A stretch of DNA of 64,000 bases from Flammula alnicola (Eukaryota > Basidiomycota > Agaricomycetes > Agaricales > Strophariaceae): the NCBI GenBank assembly GCA_015499995.1, contig JADNRV010000097.1:144074-208073 (forward strand), read 5' to 3'. A program made the translations under genes and the position numbers. The notes under the pieces were generated by a model. That model did not search any database and was not told the DNA's origin. It saw nothing but the letters and a program-made list of their open reading frames with translations. This document shows positions 46,377-56,779 of the stretch, one piece after another (positions within the stretch are counted from its first letter, which is position 1; every line of letters starts with the position of its first letter).

Positions 46377-48506
46377 ATGGTTTTCTTTCAAAACGCTCGT
46401 AATATCCTGATTACCGGAGGCCAATTCATCAATGTGGAGCACAATGTCGAGTATCAGGGATTGAATGGTAAGTACTTAAGTGACGAGTTTATGCAGATAA
46501 AGCGTTCCTCACCGAAGTCAAATTCAACATCATGATAGGTCTTCAGATACTATCGCAGAACATCACACATGGAGCGACTCACGATTCTGCTGAACGATAC
46601 CCACCTCCAAAATGTTATCCGAATACACGCAGAGCCATAGTCAATAACATCCTCCAGTGGACACGAAGCACCCTTCAAGAGACCGACGAGTCCCGATTAT
46701 TCTGGATGAATGGTCCAGCGGGCGTAGGAAAGACGGCAATTGCACAGACAGTCTGCGAGCTACTTCAGGAGTCTGATCAATCTTCAGGAAGTTTCTTCTT
46801 TTCGCGAACGGTTCCTGGGCGTAACGATCCCAAATCCCTCTTTTCCACTATCGCATATCAGCTCGCTATCGCCGTTCCAGATACTTTTGGACAGGCGATC
46901 GAGGAGAAGATCAAGGCTGGCCCGTCGATTCTGGAGAAAAATATGAAGCTCCAACTCGAAAAGCTTGTAATCGAACCCCTTCGACTCCTCGATCCCACTA
47001 TGAGCCCTCTCGTGATCGTGATCGATGGACTCGATGAATGTCAAGGAGAGACGTCCCAGGGAGAAATAGTCCGCCTCTTGGGCTCCCTTTCTCGACACGG
47101 AAATCTTCCCATCAAAATTATCCTGACAAGCCGACCTGAACCTTGGATCTGCCACGAATTCGAGGATCCACTGTTATCGACACACACTCGATTGTTTCTT
47201 GAGCAAACGTCAGAGACGGACGAAGATATTAGGACCTTTCTTCGGTCCGGATTTTCAGATATTTGCGGCAGCCCAGACCACCGAAGCACAATGGCAGACA
47301 TGCCGAAGCCTTGGCCCGCCGACAGCGCTGTAGAGGATCTTGTCGAAAGGGCATCAGGACAATTCATATACCCCTCGACTGTGCTTAAATTCGTCGGCGA
47401 CCCGTTCAAACTACCTGCAGATCAGCTCAATCTTATCCTCAGTACAGCCAGGGCTTCAAATAATACTTCGACATGCAACCCTTTTGCGGATCTGGATCAG
47501 CTGTACATCCAGATTCTCTCAACATCCCCAGACAAGCAACAGACCTTGGATGTTTTGGGCGCTATCCTCACGTTGATGGATGTTCAGTATGAGGAATTCT
47601 TCGAGGGTTACGTAAAGCAGCTTCTGGATCTTCCACCTGAGAAGGCTTTGAGGAGTGTCCGGTCCCTGGCAGATGTTTCCCAGGACGGCCATGTCAAGTT
47701 CTTCCATAAATCCTTCCCAGACTTTCTACTTGATGCTTCTCGCTCTGACGGTTACTTTATCGACATCAATGTGATGCACAATCGCATGGCCGTCGCATGT
47801 TTGAAATTGATCAGACGACGGCATTGGCAACACACTAATGGTGAGCGATTGAGCGTTTGTGCACCATGTCTACTGCTTACTGGTCTCTGTTGCTTGTTAA
47901 AAAATAGACGTAAATGCATCTCCTGCTGAAATTCGTCGCACGCAGGCGCCACGGCAGCAGCTGCAGTGGGCAGTTCGTTTCTGGGATGCCCACTGGATGC
48001 TATCAGCAACGTCCCACCAGAGCCAACTTGGTGACGAAATTAAGAGTCTTGATGCTTCTTTATTTTACCACTATATTGCTCTAGAATGGGTTCGTGAAAG
48101 AGCTTCGACAGTTCAGCATATGTTCCAAACAAGGTATACAGTATTGGTTCCTTCTGCAGAGGTGGATGCATCGGAATTAATTAATGTCTTGCTGCCTTTC
48201 AGACAGACAGAACCATCGTGGATGCCCCTATACTGGCATCACCTACCCCATCGAAAAGGTACTTGCCTACAGTCGATAAGTGTGAGTAATAGTATTCCTT
48301 ATTACAAGAACATTATTTATTTCTGTCTTGACGCATAGGAATGTCATGGTTGCAACCGCCCAAGTCAAGCAAGGGTATATTTCCGCTGCGCAGAAAATGT
48401 TATTCAAGCCCTACAGGAACAATCATACGGGGGCGTCGGGGGGCAGGACTTCATCATGACTGGAGGTCGGATGCTAGCCACTAGCATAGTACTAAGTCGA
48501 GGTTAA
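46377..48506 (+). CDS. NACHT-domain STAND NTPase (NLR-like)
   Basis: Predicted 644-residue protein from exons 46377-46467, 46539-47840, 47908-48281 and 48339-48506, all in frame. The N-terminus (MVFFQNARNILITGGQFINV) is the short leader common in basidiomycete NLR-like proteins. The NACHT domain has the P-loop GPAGVGKTAIAQTV, Walker B VIVIDGLDEC, and IKIILTSRPE as the sensor strand. The remainder is the helical part typical of nwd2-type proteins (DGHVKFFHKSFPDFLLD). No WD40 or ankyrin repeats follow, so it is short for the family, where repeats often exceed the NTPase. Fungal NLRs act in self/non-self recognition and cell death; the ligand is unknown. Skipping the last intron would end it at TAG 48336-48338, but splicing gives a longer, open tail. 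Confidence 0.85.
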
Positions 48507-48801
48507 TTGTTTACGTGCCTGAGAGCAAGAACAGTTTCAGCAGTTCAACCTTAGAGACGAACCATGCAGTACTTGCCAAGATCCATTCTCTTTTCATTAC
48601 TTCTACCACTTCTAGCTAGTATCTGCGTACCAGGGAACATGCGCACTGCGAAAAACTGCGATTTCATCATTGTTCCTCAAGTATGACCAATGGCATGACG
48701 AGAAATAGAAACCAAGGTATGAAAAGAATCATGTTTCAAGAGGTTTGTGAGAGGGCTAAAGAGCTTATATCTTTCCAAGGTCTAAGTAACTATCTAGTTG
48801 C

Positions 48802-51548
48802 TCAAGGAACTTCTGTGTAGAGATCGGCCTTGATGAGGTCGGCAGCTACATGAATGGGTCAGCAAAAGAAAAAAAACTAGAGATACAATGCCAAAGAGAA
48901 TGATTCCTACCTTTTCCCCCAATGACATATGCAGTCGCTACACCATCAAAAAGAAATCAGTTTGCGAAATCGAAGGATACTGCTAGAGAGTCAAATTACA
49001 CAGACCTTGTGTATGTGCAGCGATATGAAGTGGAACGATTGAAAGATCCGCAACCCTCAGGTTTTTAGTGCTGTAGACCTTTTGAAATCCAATTCAATGA
49101 GAATTGTAAAAGGGCGGCTAAAAAAACAACACGCCTTCAATTTACAATCGACTACACCGTTTTTCTCTCGGGGAAGCATGGAACAAGTTCCAATAGCATC
49201 TAAACAGTTGTTAGAAGACTCCGACTTTAAGTTCACAACATATAGGAACATACGCCATGCAGGGGAGATAGTGTTCTTGATGTACTCTGTTCAAATTTCC
49301 GGTATCAATCATAAAGCTTAAAGGCCAATAAAGGGGCTGAAATTTTTACCTGCAATATCGGAATCTGAGTGGCAGGTAGGATTGGGATCCACCTCGCGAA
49401 CGATGCCTGATTTGAAGGGCTCGACTTCAGTTAGACCTCGAATAAATTTCACATGCTGAACAAGGATTTCTAGATCTGGAAACATGCAATTGAGATAGTT
49501 TATAAAAGTAACAAGCTTCAAGTGACGCACCAGTTTCGCTTTCGAAATAGTGTGGATCGATCTCGGGATACACTTTCGGGTCCTTGCTAATGGCATGCTG
49601 CACCAGCTGGTCAGTTGCGAGACCTGAGCTGATGAAGGAAGCCTACGATATATCCCCGCGAGAATGGGTGATTTAAGACTGAAAGCATGCTGACATAGCT
49701 CTTTCCAGCTTCAGGTTTAGCTGGATCGAAGATTTGACTTAATGTGTCATGAGTCAAGATGTCGAGAACATAGCTTACTACTAGTCATGCTGTAGAGGCC
49801 AGGGAATGCCAGGATTTCGAGATCAGGCAAGTTTCCATCCCGCAGAGTAGATGCCTGGATATCTAGCTGCTCAGCGAGACCAGGTGGTAATGCTCCAATT
49901 TCTCGGCGTATCTTAACCTCCTTCTCAAGCTTACTGATTATAGCAGGAGCCTCATCCGGATTAGCGATAAATAATGGGAAATATGAGAATGAAGTTATTC
50001 CGTTTCGAAGAGGTCCTTGCCCAAGTGCGCTAACGCAACATGTTAGACACCAGAAGGAGAAGATAAAATTTGGTTTAACTCAACTAAAGATCTTTCGCCT
50101 TTTCTAAATAGCCTGGGTCAGACATGCGGTCAAGCGTTTCATGAGGTGTATCTGGGTCGAGTTCGTAGGAGACACTGATGAAGCTATGGTCTTGCAAGTT
50201 TTCTCCGACCCCAGGCAGGTCGACTTTGACATCAACGTCAACCTTCGAGAGGACGTCAGGATGCCCGATGCCCGACAGCTCTAATATCTTTGGAGAATTG
50301 ATGGTTCTGGTCTGGGTTGTCAGTGACGAGAAACCCCGATTGAGGCGTAGAACTAACCCGGCGCTTAGAATGACTTCTCTGTTTACTTTCACGGTATAGC
50401 TCTCGTCGCCATGCATAAATTCAACCCCAGTTGCTAACAGCTCTTGACCATCGAGAGTGATTTCGAATATAACACGTGAGACAAGAGAATCTGTGAGAAC
50501 CTTTGAATGTCGAAACGGAAACGGACAGTAGTGAGCATTCAATCGAGCCGGCCGTATGTAGAGTAGTGTCACTTAGGCCGAGATTTGGACGGCTCATATT
50601 AGGGAGGAGATAAGCAGCCGCTGAATTAGATCGAGTCCAAGTCTTTGGATCAAGGTTCGCAGAAGCAATCCAAGTTCCGGTAATCTGGCATACTTCTGTC
50701 AACGTAAAACCTCAATGATAAGCGTCCCTTCGTACGTTACCGCCATATGGATCCTCGATAGCCTCGAGCCCTCTATTGACCAGCGTTTCTTGCACCAGTT
50801 TGTCGAGGGTATAAGCATGGGGAGGAATAGTCACTTGCACTGGACCGGACGAGCCCCGAGTGTGAAGATCGAAGGTGTGAGGATACAAATCAGTCTGTTC
50901 TTTTGCAGGAGGATGGAATCTGTTGCATATGTGGGTTGACAAGTACATATATTGTCAGTAATCACTTACGTCTCGGATTTCTTGAAATACTTGTCGTAGT
51001 CTGCCCAATTCCATCCCGGGTTTCCAAGCTTTTCAAATGCATCGATATCTGCCGCAGGAGGCTTTATCCAAGCAAAAGAGTTGAGATTCGAGGTGCCACC
51101 TGAAAAATGTACGATGAGTAGAGAGGATAATCGATCGGGCAAATCTCACCTAGACCTTTCCCTCGCGACCAGATGCTTTCTCTATTGTTGGAATTTTTCT
51201 GCTTCACGGTCGGAAATGCCCAATCGTACTAATGAATTGAATTTAAACATAAGGTCTTCGAGAAAAGATATCTCGCACACCTGTGGGTCTCCCAATGTCA
51301 CACCAAACTGGCCGGGGAGATCGATTTTGGGATCATTTAAAATTGCCCGCCCCGCTTCCAGTACGAGGACAGTAACTGACGCGTCCTCCGATAATCGGGC
51401 GGCAAGGACTAAACCCGCGGTCTGAAGAGGGGCCAGTATTCAGTCAAGGCTCGTACCAAGTGCGACGAAGGAATGGACTTACTCCTCCTCCAACGACTAC
51501 GTAGTCGAAGGACTTATTAGCAACCTCTGCGATGTCGAGCACTGGCAT
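48802..51548 (-). CDS. GMC-family FAD oxidoreductase 2
   Basis: Paralogue of the GMC gene at 16691-19414 on the opposite strand. The start (MPVLDIAEVANKSFDYVVVG) is the ATG at 51546-51548 and the end is DLYTEVP-TGA at 48802. Motifs in order: the FAD-binding GGG then TAGLVLAARLSED, VLVLEAG, NSFAWIKPPAADIDAFEKLG, ITGTWIASANLDPKTW, TINSPKILELSGIGHPDV, LPGVGENLQDHSF, and WHAIGTCSM, where the catalytic His codon is split by an intron as in copy 1. The C-terminus has HTQ then ATAYVIGGKAADLI. One late intron seems to begin GCGTGT, a GC-AG intron or a decayed donor (about 49140). No frame break was found, so it is probably functional. Confidence 0.87.
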
Positions 51549-51963
51549 TCTTCTACTGGACAATATTGAGGCGAACCGAGAGACGGATGATGGGGACTGC
51601 TTCAAGTTATCCTATATATAAAGCATCATCTTGAAAGGGGTCGCGGATGAGAAGCTGGCGTAAGGTTTGATAGGCAGTCCGAGCAGGAAGCTGCAACGTG
51701 CACCTAAACAACGCATAGACGCCCCAGATCAGAAAGGTTTGGTCCCGGCTGCAGCGGGGGTCAACCTCTTCCGAGGATGAAACCTTACGGAATGCAAACA
51801 ACGCCGCAACTTCCTGTCATTCTGATGCTTTACGAGTACAGTGATGTTCGACAACGCACGGGTGCGGGCGAGATGCTTTGCACAATTCAGAGAAGGACTT
51901 GAGTTGATGTCATCATTGTAGTGCAGCACACGATTTCAATTTGGTACCGAGCCTATGCTAAGG
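51549..51963. other. Promoter of GMC gene 2 and 3' end of SDR gene
   Basis: No gene. A TATATAAAG box at about 51612-51620 (reading on minus as CTTTATATA) suits transcription of the GMC gene toward lower coordinates. Confidence 0.45.
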
Positions 51964-53250
51964 TTAATCCGAACCCAGATGATTTGACGGGAGCTTGAGC
52001 CCAACATCTTCCGGCTTGTTCAGCAGGCGACCTAAAGACGAGGAATGCGGATCCAATTAGTTAAATTTAGACCGCTAGAGATATTATATGCACCTTCCAT
52101 CCCTCCTTCGACCATGAGTACCTGCCCGGTCACATGTCCTGAGACTGTATTGGAGGAGAGCATGACTATTTGAGTCGCTATGTCACTCGGTTTTGCGATT
52201 TTCTTCAAAGGTGTCCTAGATGAATATAGATAGGTCAGTTGGGCATATCAATCAGAACAACGCGAAAGAGAATCTAAACCTGGAAAAGAAACTCACGTCG
52301 CGAGGGCGGCATACGCTACGTTCGGGTTCTTCAAAGATTCGGTCGCCATAGGCTAACGGAGAAATGGACAATTAAATTCATGGAAGGTCATGCAAAATGG
52401 AGAGATCACGCACCGTTTGTACCCAGCCAGGGCCGATGCAGTTCACCCGTCCCATGGGTGCGAGTTTCACAATTTCATTTTTGAGGGACATCGTAAGACC
52501 ATACATCATCGCTGCAAAGGGCGTCTTGAGTCCTCCTAACCGAGCCCTAGAAGCATAAAAGGCTTACCACTTTTCGATGCAGCGTAATCTGCATGTCCTG
52601 CTTCGCCTGAAAGCAAAGTCCGTCGTTTTCCGGCTCAGTGATGAATAATGACTAACCATATTTTCCAGCTGTGCTACCAATTAGGACGATAGAAGCTTCC
52701 TCTTTGAGGTTCCCGGAAACATTTTTCAATTCTCTCAGATATTCACGGGCGACAAGGAAGGAGGACGTCAGGTTTGCATCCATCGTCGTCTTCCAGCGGT
52801 CGAGCGACATCTCCCACAAGTATTCATCCTTGACGACGCTTATAGCGTGGTTGATGACCAGGATCTGTACAGGTCCGAAGGTATATTTTGCGTTCTTAAA
52901 GAGCTCAACGACTTCTTTCTCCTTCGTCAGGTCCGCTTTGATGGTTTGACCGCGAGAGTCAGCAAATTTAGAAAGAGGCTTGAAGTTAGTGTTGTAGTGA
53001 GCCGTCACGATCGCTCCTTGCTCTAGTGCAACCATTAGCTATGCGTTTCATTTATATAGATATATATCCGCAAAGACTTACCGTGAAATAGCTTCGCTGT
53101 CTCCAAACCGATACCACCGCTTGCACCTATATGTGAAGGTCAGTTAGTCTCGTGGCTAGTCTGAAGAGGATGATACAAACCAGTAATCAAGACATGAACA
53201 CCTTCAAGACCAAGATCTAGTCCAAGAGGAGGGGGTGGACGTTGAGGCAT
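51964..53250 (-). CDS. Short-chain dehydrogenase/reductase
   Basis: NAD(P)-dependent oxidoreductase with a classical SDR Rossmann fold. The start is MPQRPPPPLGLDLGLEG at 53248-53250 and the end GSD-TAA at 51964. Cofactor motif VLITGASGGIGLETAKLF (split by an intron) is TGxxxGIG. The NNAG-equivalent is VINHAISV. Catalytic Ser is in VLIGSTAGKYG and the Tyr/Lys pair in HADYAASKSAMMYGL. The C-terminus has NCIGPGWVQTPM and SGHVTGQVLMVEGGM. At least six exons. Two Asn of the usual tetrad are partly replaced (H for A/G in NHAI), which does not exclude activity. Substrate unknown; it is transcribed divergently from the E2 gene at 53885. Confidence 0.9.
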
Positions 53251-53884
53251 TTAGACTGCGATAATGTCTTATCAGACAGTGGGAACAGGAGAAGGAATTA
53301 CGACGAGTCAGAGAAAATCGTTGTATTTATTGGAGAGGCACCGAATCGTTTTCGACACATGACGCTTCGAGGGAGGGTGGGAATTCGGATGCGGCTCACA
53401 GAAGAAACCGGTTCAAGGGAAAGTATTCTCTGCTGGATCTTATGAGATCCTCCTTGGCTTCGTTTGCTTTCGTTTGACGCAGCGAAAGAAGCACAGTAAC
53501 TCGGCAGAGGCAAGATGAGAAGCCGCTTAATGAGTGGATTAATTTCCAAGAAATCAATGGAGAGAAATTCAGGAAGTGTCGAATCGTACTTACAGAGATC
53601 TTCTTGTCGACTCGATGAGAATTAAGATGATGAAGCTTTTGAAGAATGGCACCGTGCGTTCAAAGACGCAAGAGCAAAGAGGCATGCTTTGTTTGTCTGT
53701 GCTTCATTCGGAAGACGAAGCCTTGAAATTGCACGTGATTAACGGGTTGAAGTTGATCGCGATTCACATTCAAACTCCGCCACATCACGAATCACGTCTC
53801 TGACCAAGTTCAAGTTGAACCAACACAACTCTCTCTGCACACTACCTCTACTCCTTTCTCTCGCTCTCTGTATTCATATCAATA
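53251..53884. other. Divergent promoter region, SDR and E2 genes
   Basis: No gene. The last 80 bases before 53885 are rich in CTCTC, a typical core promoter for the E2 gene. Confidence 0.4.
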
Positions 53885-55041
53885 ATGGTTCGCCTTAACA
53901 ACATTATTGCGTGGACGTAATGCCTAACAACTTTTAATCAGACTGTCTCACCTGCTGTCCTGCGCCGCGTCATGCGCGAACTTAGTGAACTGGAAAAGAA
54001 CCCACCTGAGGGTATTCGCATCCAAATGAACGATGAGGATATGCTGGATGTTACCGGGATAATTGCAGGACCAGGTATGTTAAGTCTCCAGTGGCTCGCT
54101 ATAGTGATCCCCATGGCTCACATTCGGTCGCGCCAGACGGAACACCCTACGCTGGAGGATATTTTAGAGTGAAATTCAAGTTTACAGAGGAATTCCCTGC
54201 TGCCCCTCCTAAATGTACGTGCCCAGTTCCATGCTCAAATTCGTTGGATATTAATAGACTGGTTAACGTAGGTTGGTTCGCAACCAAAATCTTCCATCCA
54301 AACGTTGGCGCGAACGGCGAAATTTGCGTGAACACGCTGAAGAAGGACTGGAAATCCACCTACGGCATCGAGCACATCTTGGTGACTGTCAAATGTCTTC
54401 TCATCTACCCCAACCCAGAGTCGGCACTAGATGAGGAGGCAGGCAAACTTTTGTTGGAAGAGTATTCGAGCTACTGTGATCGAGCCAAACTCATCACGAG
54501 CGTCCATGCCACTCCGCGCGTCAAACCTGTCGAATTTAACAAGCCTTCTGCTCAAGAGGCCGAATCATCTTCGAGTAAAGATCCGACTAAGGACGCCTCA
54601 TCCAAGCCTACGACCGATAAGACCTCCCTGCCTGTGGCCTCTACCTCGAAGCTTGTCACCACTACGCCCACCATTCTTCCTTCGCCGGTTACCCTCTCCA
54701 CATCTCTATCCTCCACTGCGACGGTGGCACCGTACGCAGTGCCGGCCCTGACCCGCAGATCTGCTTCTCCAGCTCCGCAAATGTGTCTGAAGGCTTCACT
54801 ATCTTCCGAGAAAGAGGGTCTAGGCGTAGGTCCACAAAAGGATCGCTACCCTTCACCATCTCCCTTGGGCACAGCGGACGCGAATGTAGGAAATGGTAAA
54901 CCTGGAATGGGTGTGGGCATAGGTATGGCTTCGACAGCCGGAATGGGGGGAGCCACGGGTACCAAGGCCGTCAAGAGGGCAGCGACGGGCTCTGGTGTGA
55001 CGGGTGCAGAGAAAAGGAAGAAGGCTCTGAAGAGATTGTAG
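53885..55041 (+). CDS. UBE2S-like ubiquitin-conjugating enzyme (E2)
   Basis: Ubiquitin carrier of the UBE2S/E2-EPF class, which in animals extends Lys11-linked chains with the anaphase-promoting complex. Exons 53942-54074, 54137-54214 and 54272-55041 are clear; the start is least certain and may be a bare ATG exon at 53885-53887 with a weak GTTCGC donor. The UBC fold reads [52 protein letters not shown] and [15 protein letters not shown] (active Cys in the EICVN), then [20 protein letters not shown]. About 200 residues of Ser/Thr/Pro-rich tail follow, ending [10 protein letters not shown]. The last residues resemble the human UBE2S C-terminal RALRRL that docks on the anaphase-promoting complex. 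Confidence 0.88.
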
Positions 55042-55348
55042 GGCTTAGGTTTTCTGTGGAGTGCTTCGCTTTGTATTTTGCTTTCGTACAGCTTAGAGTT
55101 CGAGTGGACTTGGGTTCTAAGTTTTAACATCCTATTCCATCGTTAAACTCGAAGTGTATATATTACGCTAGGAGTATTATCTTGAACATCGGAAAGTTTT
55201 TTCTGATCACTTTTAGACACGAAACCTTAGGGAAAATAGGGGCAGCGCTTCTTCCATCAAAGGCAATCGGATTACATAACCCAGCCCATTTTCTTCCGTC
55301 TCGTGCCAGCATTCGTTTCCCTCGTCTAGTAGTAGGAAAACAAAAAAG
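55042..55348. other. Intergenic region
   Basis: Short tail-to-head spacer between the E2 gene and the methyltransferase gene. No gene seen. Confidence 0.4.
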
Positions 55349-56348
55349 ATGGACTCCAAGAACGTTGATGCCTTGCTCACGCAGTTCTACTCTTTGGTTG
55401 ACTACAACAAGGCGTCATTCAAGATTGCTTTGTTGGCCATCGCGTTCAATCCAACAGCCTGGAACATTGTAGCTCGTAATGGTGCGTGTCACAACTCGTT
55501 TGCGTCTATTTTCGGGACAATGGACGAAGTGACTTTTTACTTTTTTCTGACACCATGATGTGCTGACCAGCTACCCATAGAATACAGGAACAAGACGATT
55601 ACACGTATCTTTGGAGGAAACGCGCGATATGGGTGTTATTTCCTCGCCCTCATGATTTTTTCTTTCGGGATCCTGAGAGATAACTTGTGCGTCTATCCCA
55701 CTCTACTGTTACTCCGTTTCTGAACGAAAATCTCGCAGATATCACTATGCGCTTTTGGAGCAGCCTCAAAAAGCCATCCTACCCAAGGAATACGCGACCA
55801 TCGTCCCAGCTGCTCTGTTCACCATCGGCCAACTCTTCGTGATTACCTCGACATGGTCTCTGGGCATAACTGGAACATTCCTTGGAGATTACTTTGGCAT
55901 CTTGATGGACCACCGGGTGGAGGGGTACGTGCCAAGTTGCTGGACCCCCCCACTGAACGCTTGTCTCTGATACTCTCGGTTGCGTCCTTAGTTTCCCCTT
56001 TAACGTCCTCCGAGACCCCATGTACGTCGGCAGCACGATGTGCTTCGCCGCCACGGCTCTCTGGTGAGTACTTTTCTCTTAAAAAATTTAACACGTGTAT
56101 CTCGGTAAGTGGAATGGTTTGCTGATTGGATGGGATTGACAGGTACGAGAGACCTGCTGGATTAGTGGTAACACTCTACGTCTACATTGTCTACCTCATC
56201 GCTCTCCGATTCGAAGGGTAAGTCGCCATTTCTCATGATTCACATCTGCAGTCTCATTCTAATATAACCCCTTCCCTGTGTCTATAGTCCTTTTACGGAT
56301 ATGATCTACAGCAAGCGCGCAGAGCAGGCCAAGGCCAAGGCTCTCTAG
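55349..56348 (+). CDS. OPI3: Phospholipid N-methyltransferase (OPI3/PEMT family)
   Basis: Integral ER-membrane enzyme that methylates phosphatidyl-monomethylethanolamine and dimethylethanolamine to phosphatidylcholine, using S-adenosylmethionine. The start is MDSKNVDALLTQFYSLVDYN. About 210 residues, the usual length for this class. Hydrophobic segments lie in LLAIAFNPTAWNIVA, YFLALMIFSFGIL, AALFTIGQLFVITSTWSLGI, STMCFAATALWY and GLVVTLYVYIVYLIALRFEG. The family motif DHRVEGFPFNVLRDPMYVGS is split by an intron. Six exons join in frame and the end is KAKAL-TAG. It sits convergent with the COQ8 gene. The gene name rests on family resemblance. Confidence 0.9.
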
Positions 56349-56779
56349 ATAGCTTTATATCACTGCGATTGGCCGTACACCCCACATCCGAGCTATTGCC
56401 AACGCGCAACAATCTACACTCACGCCATATCATGAAATCATGACAGCACCCACCATTACTTCTCATCCGCAACTTCATCAGTTATTGCACCTAGACTGTA
56501 CATAGACGCGTCATTTACATGCGAATATATAGTCATATGGCTTCAACGCCATCATCACATTACAACTACTCGAATCTATCATTTGGTTTCAGTGGTATCG
56601 CATGTCTGAACGTTGTCTTTGGATTTCGTGCAGACCTTAAAGTCTTCCTTTGCGGTCGTCATACAAAGGAAATGACGACGGATTCGATTGTCAACAGACG
56701 TACTGAGTTGTAGTTATTAGAGTATGCAACGAATCTGGGCAAGTTGTTGCACCGAGGAAATTGATTTTTTGGGCTATGG
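56349..56779. other. Convergent 3' region
   Basis: Spacer between the OPI3-like and COQ8-like genes. No gene seen. Confidence 0.45.
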
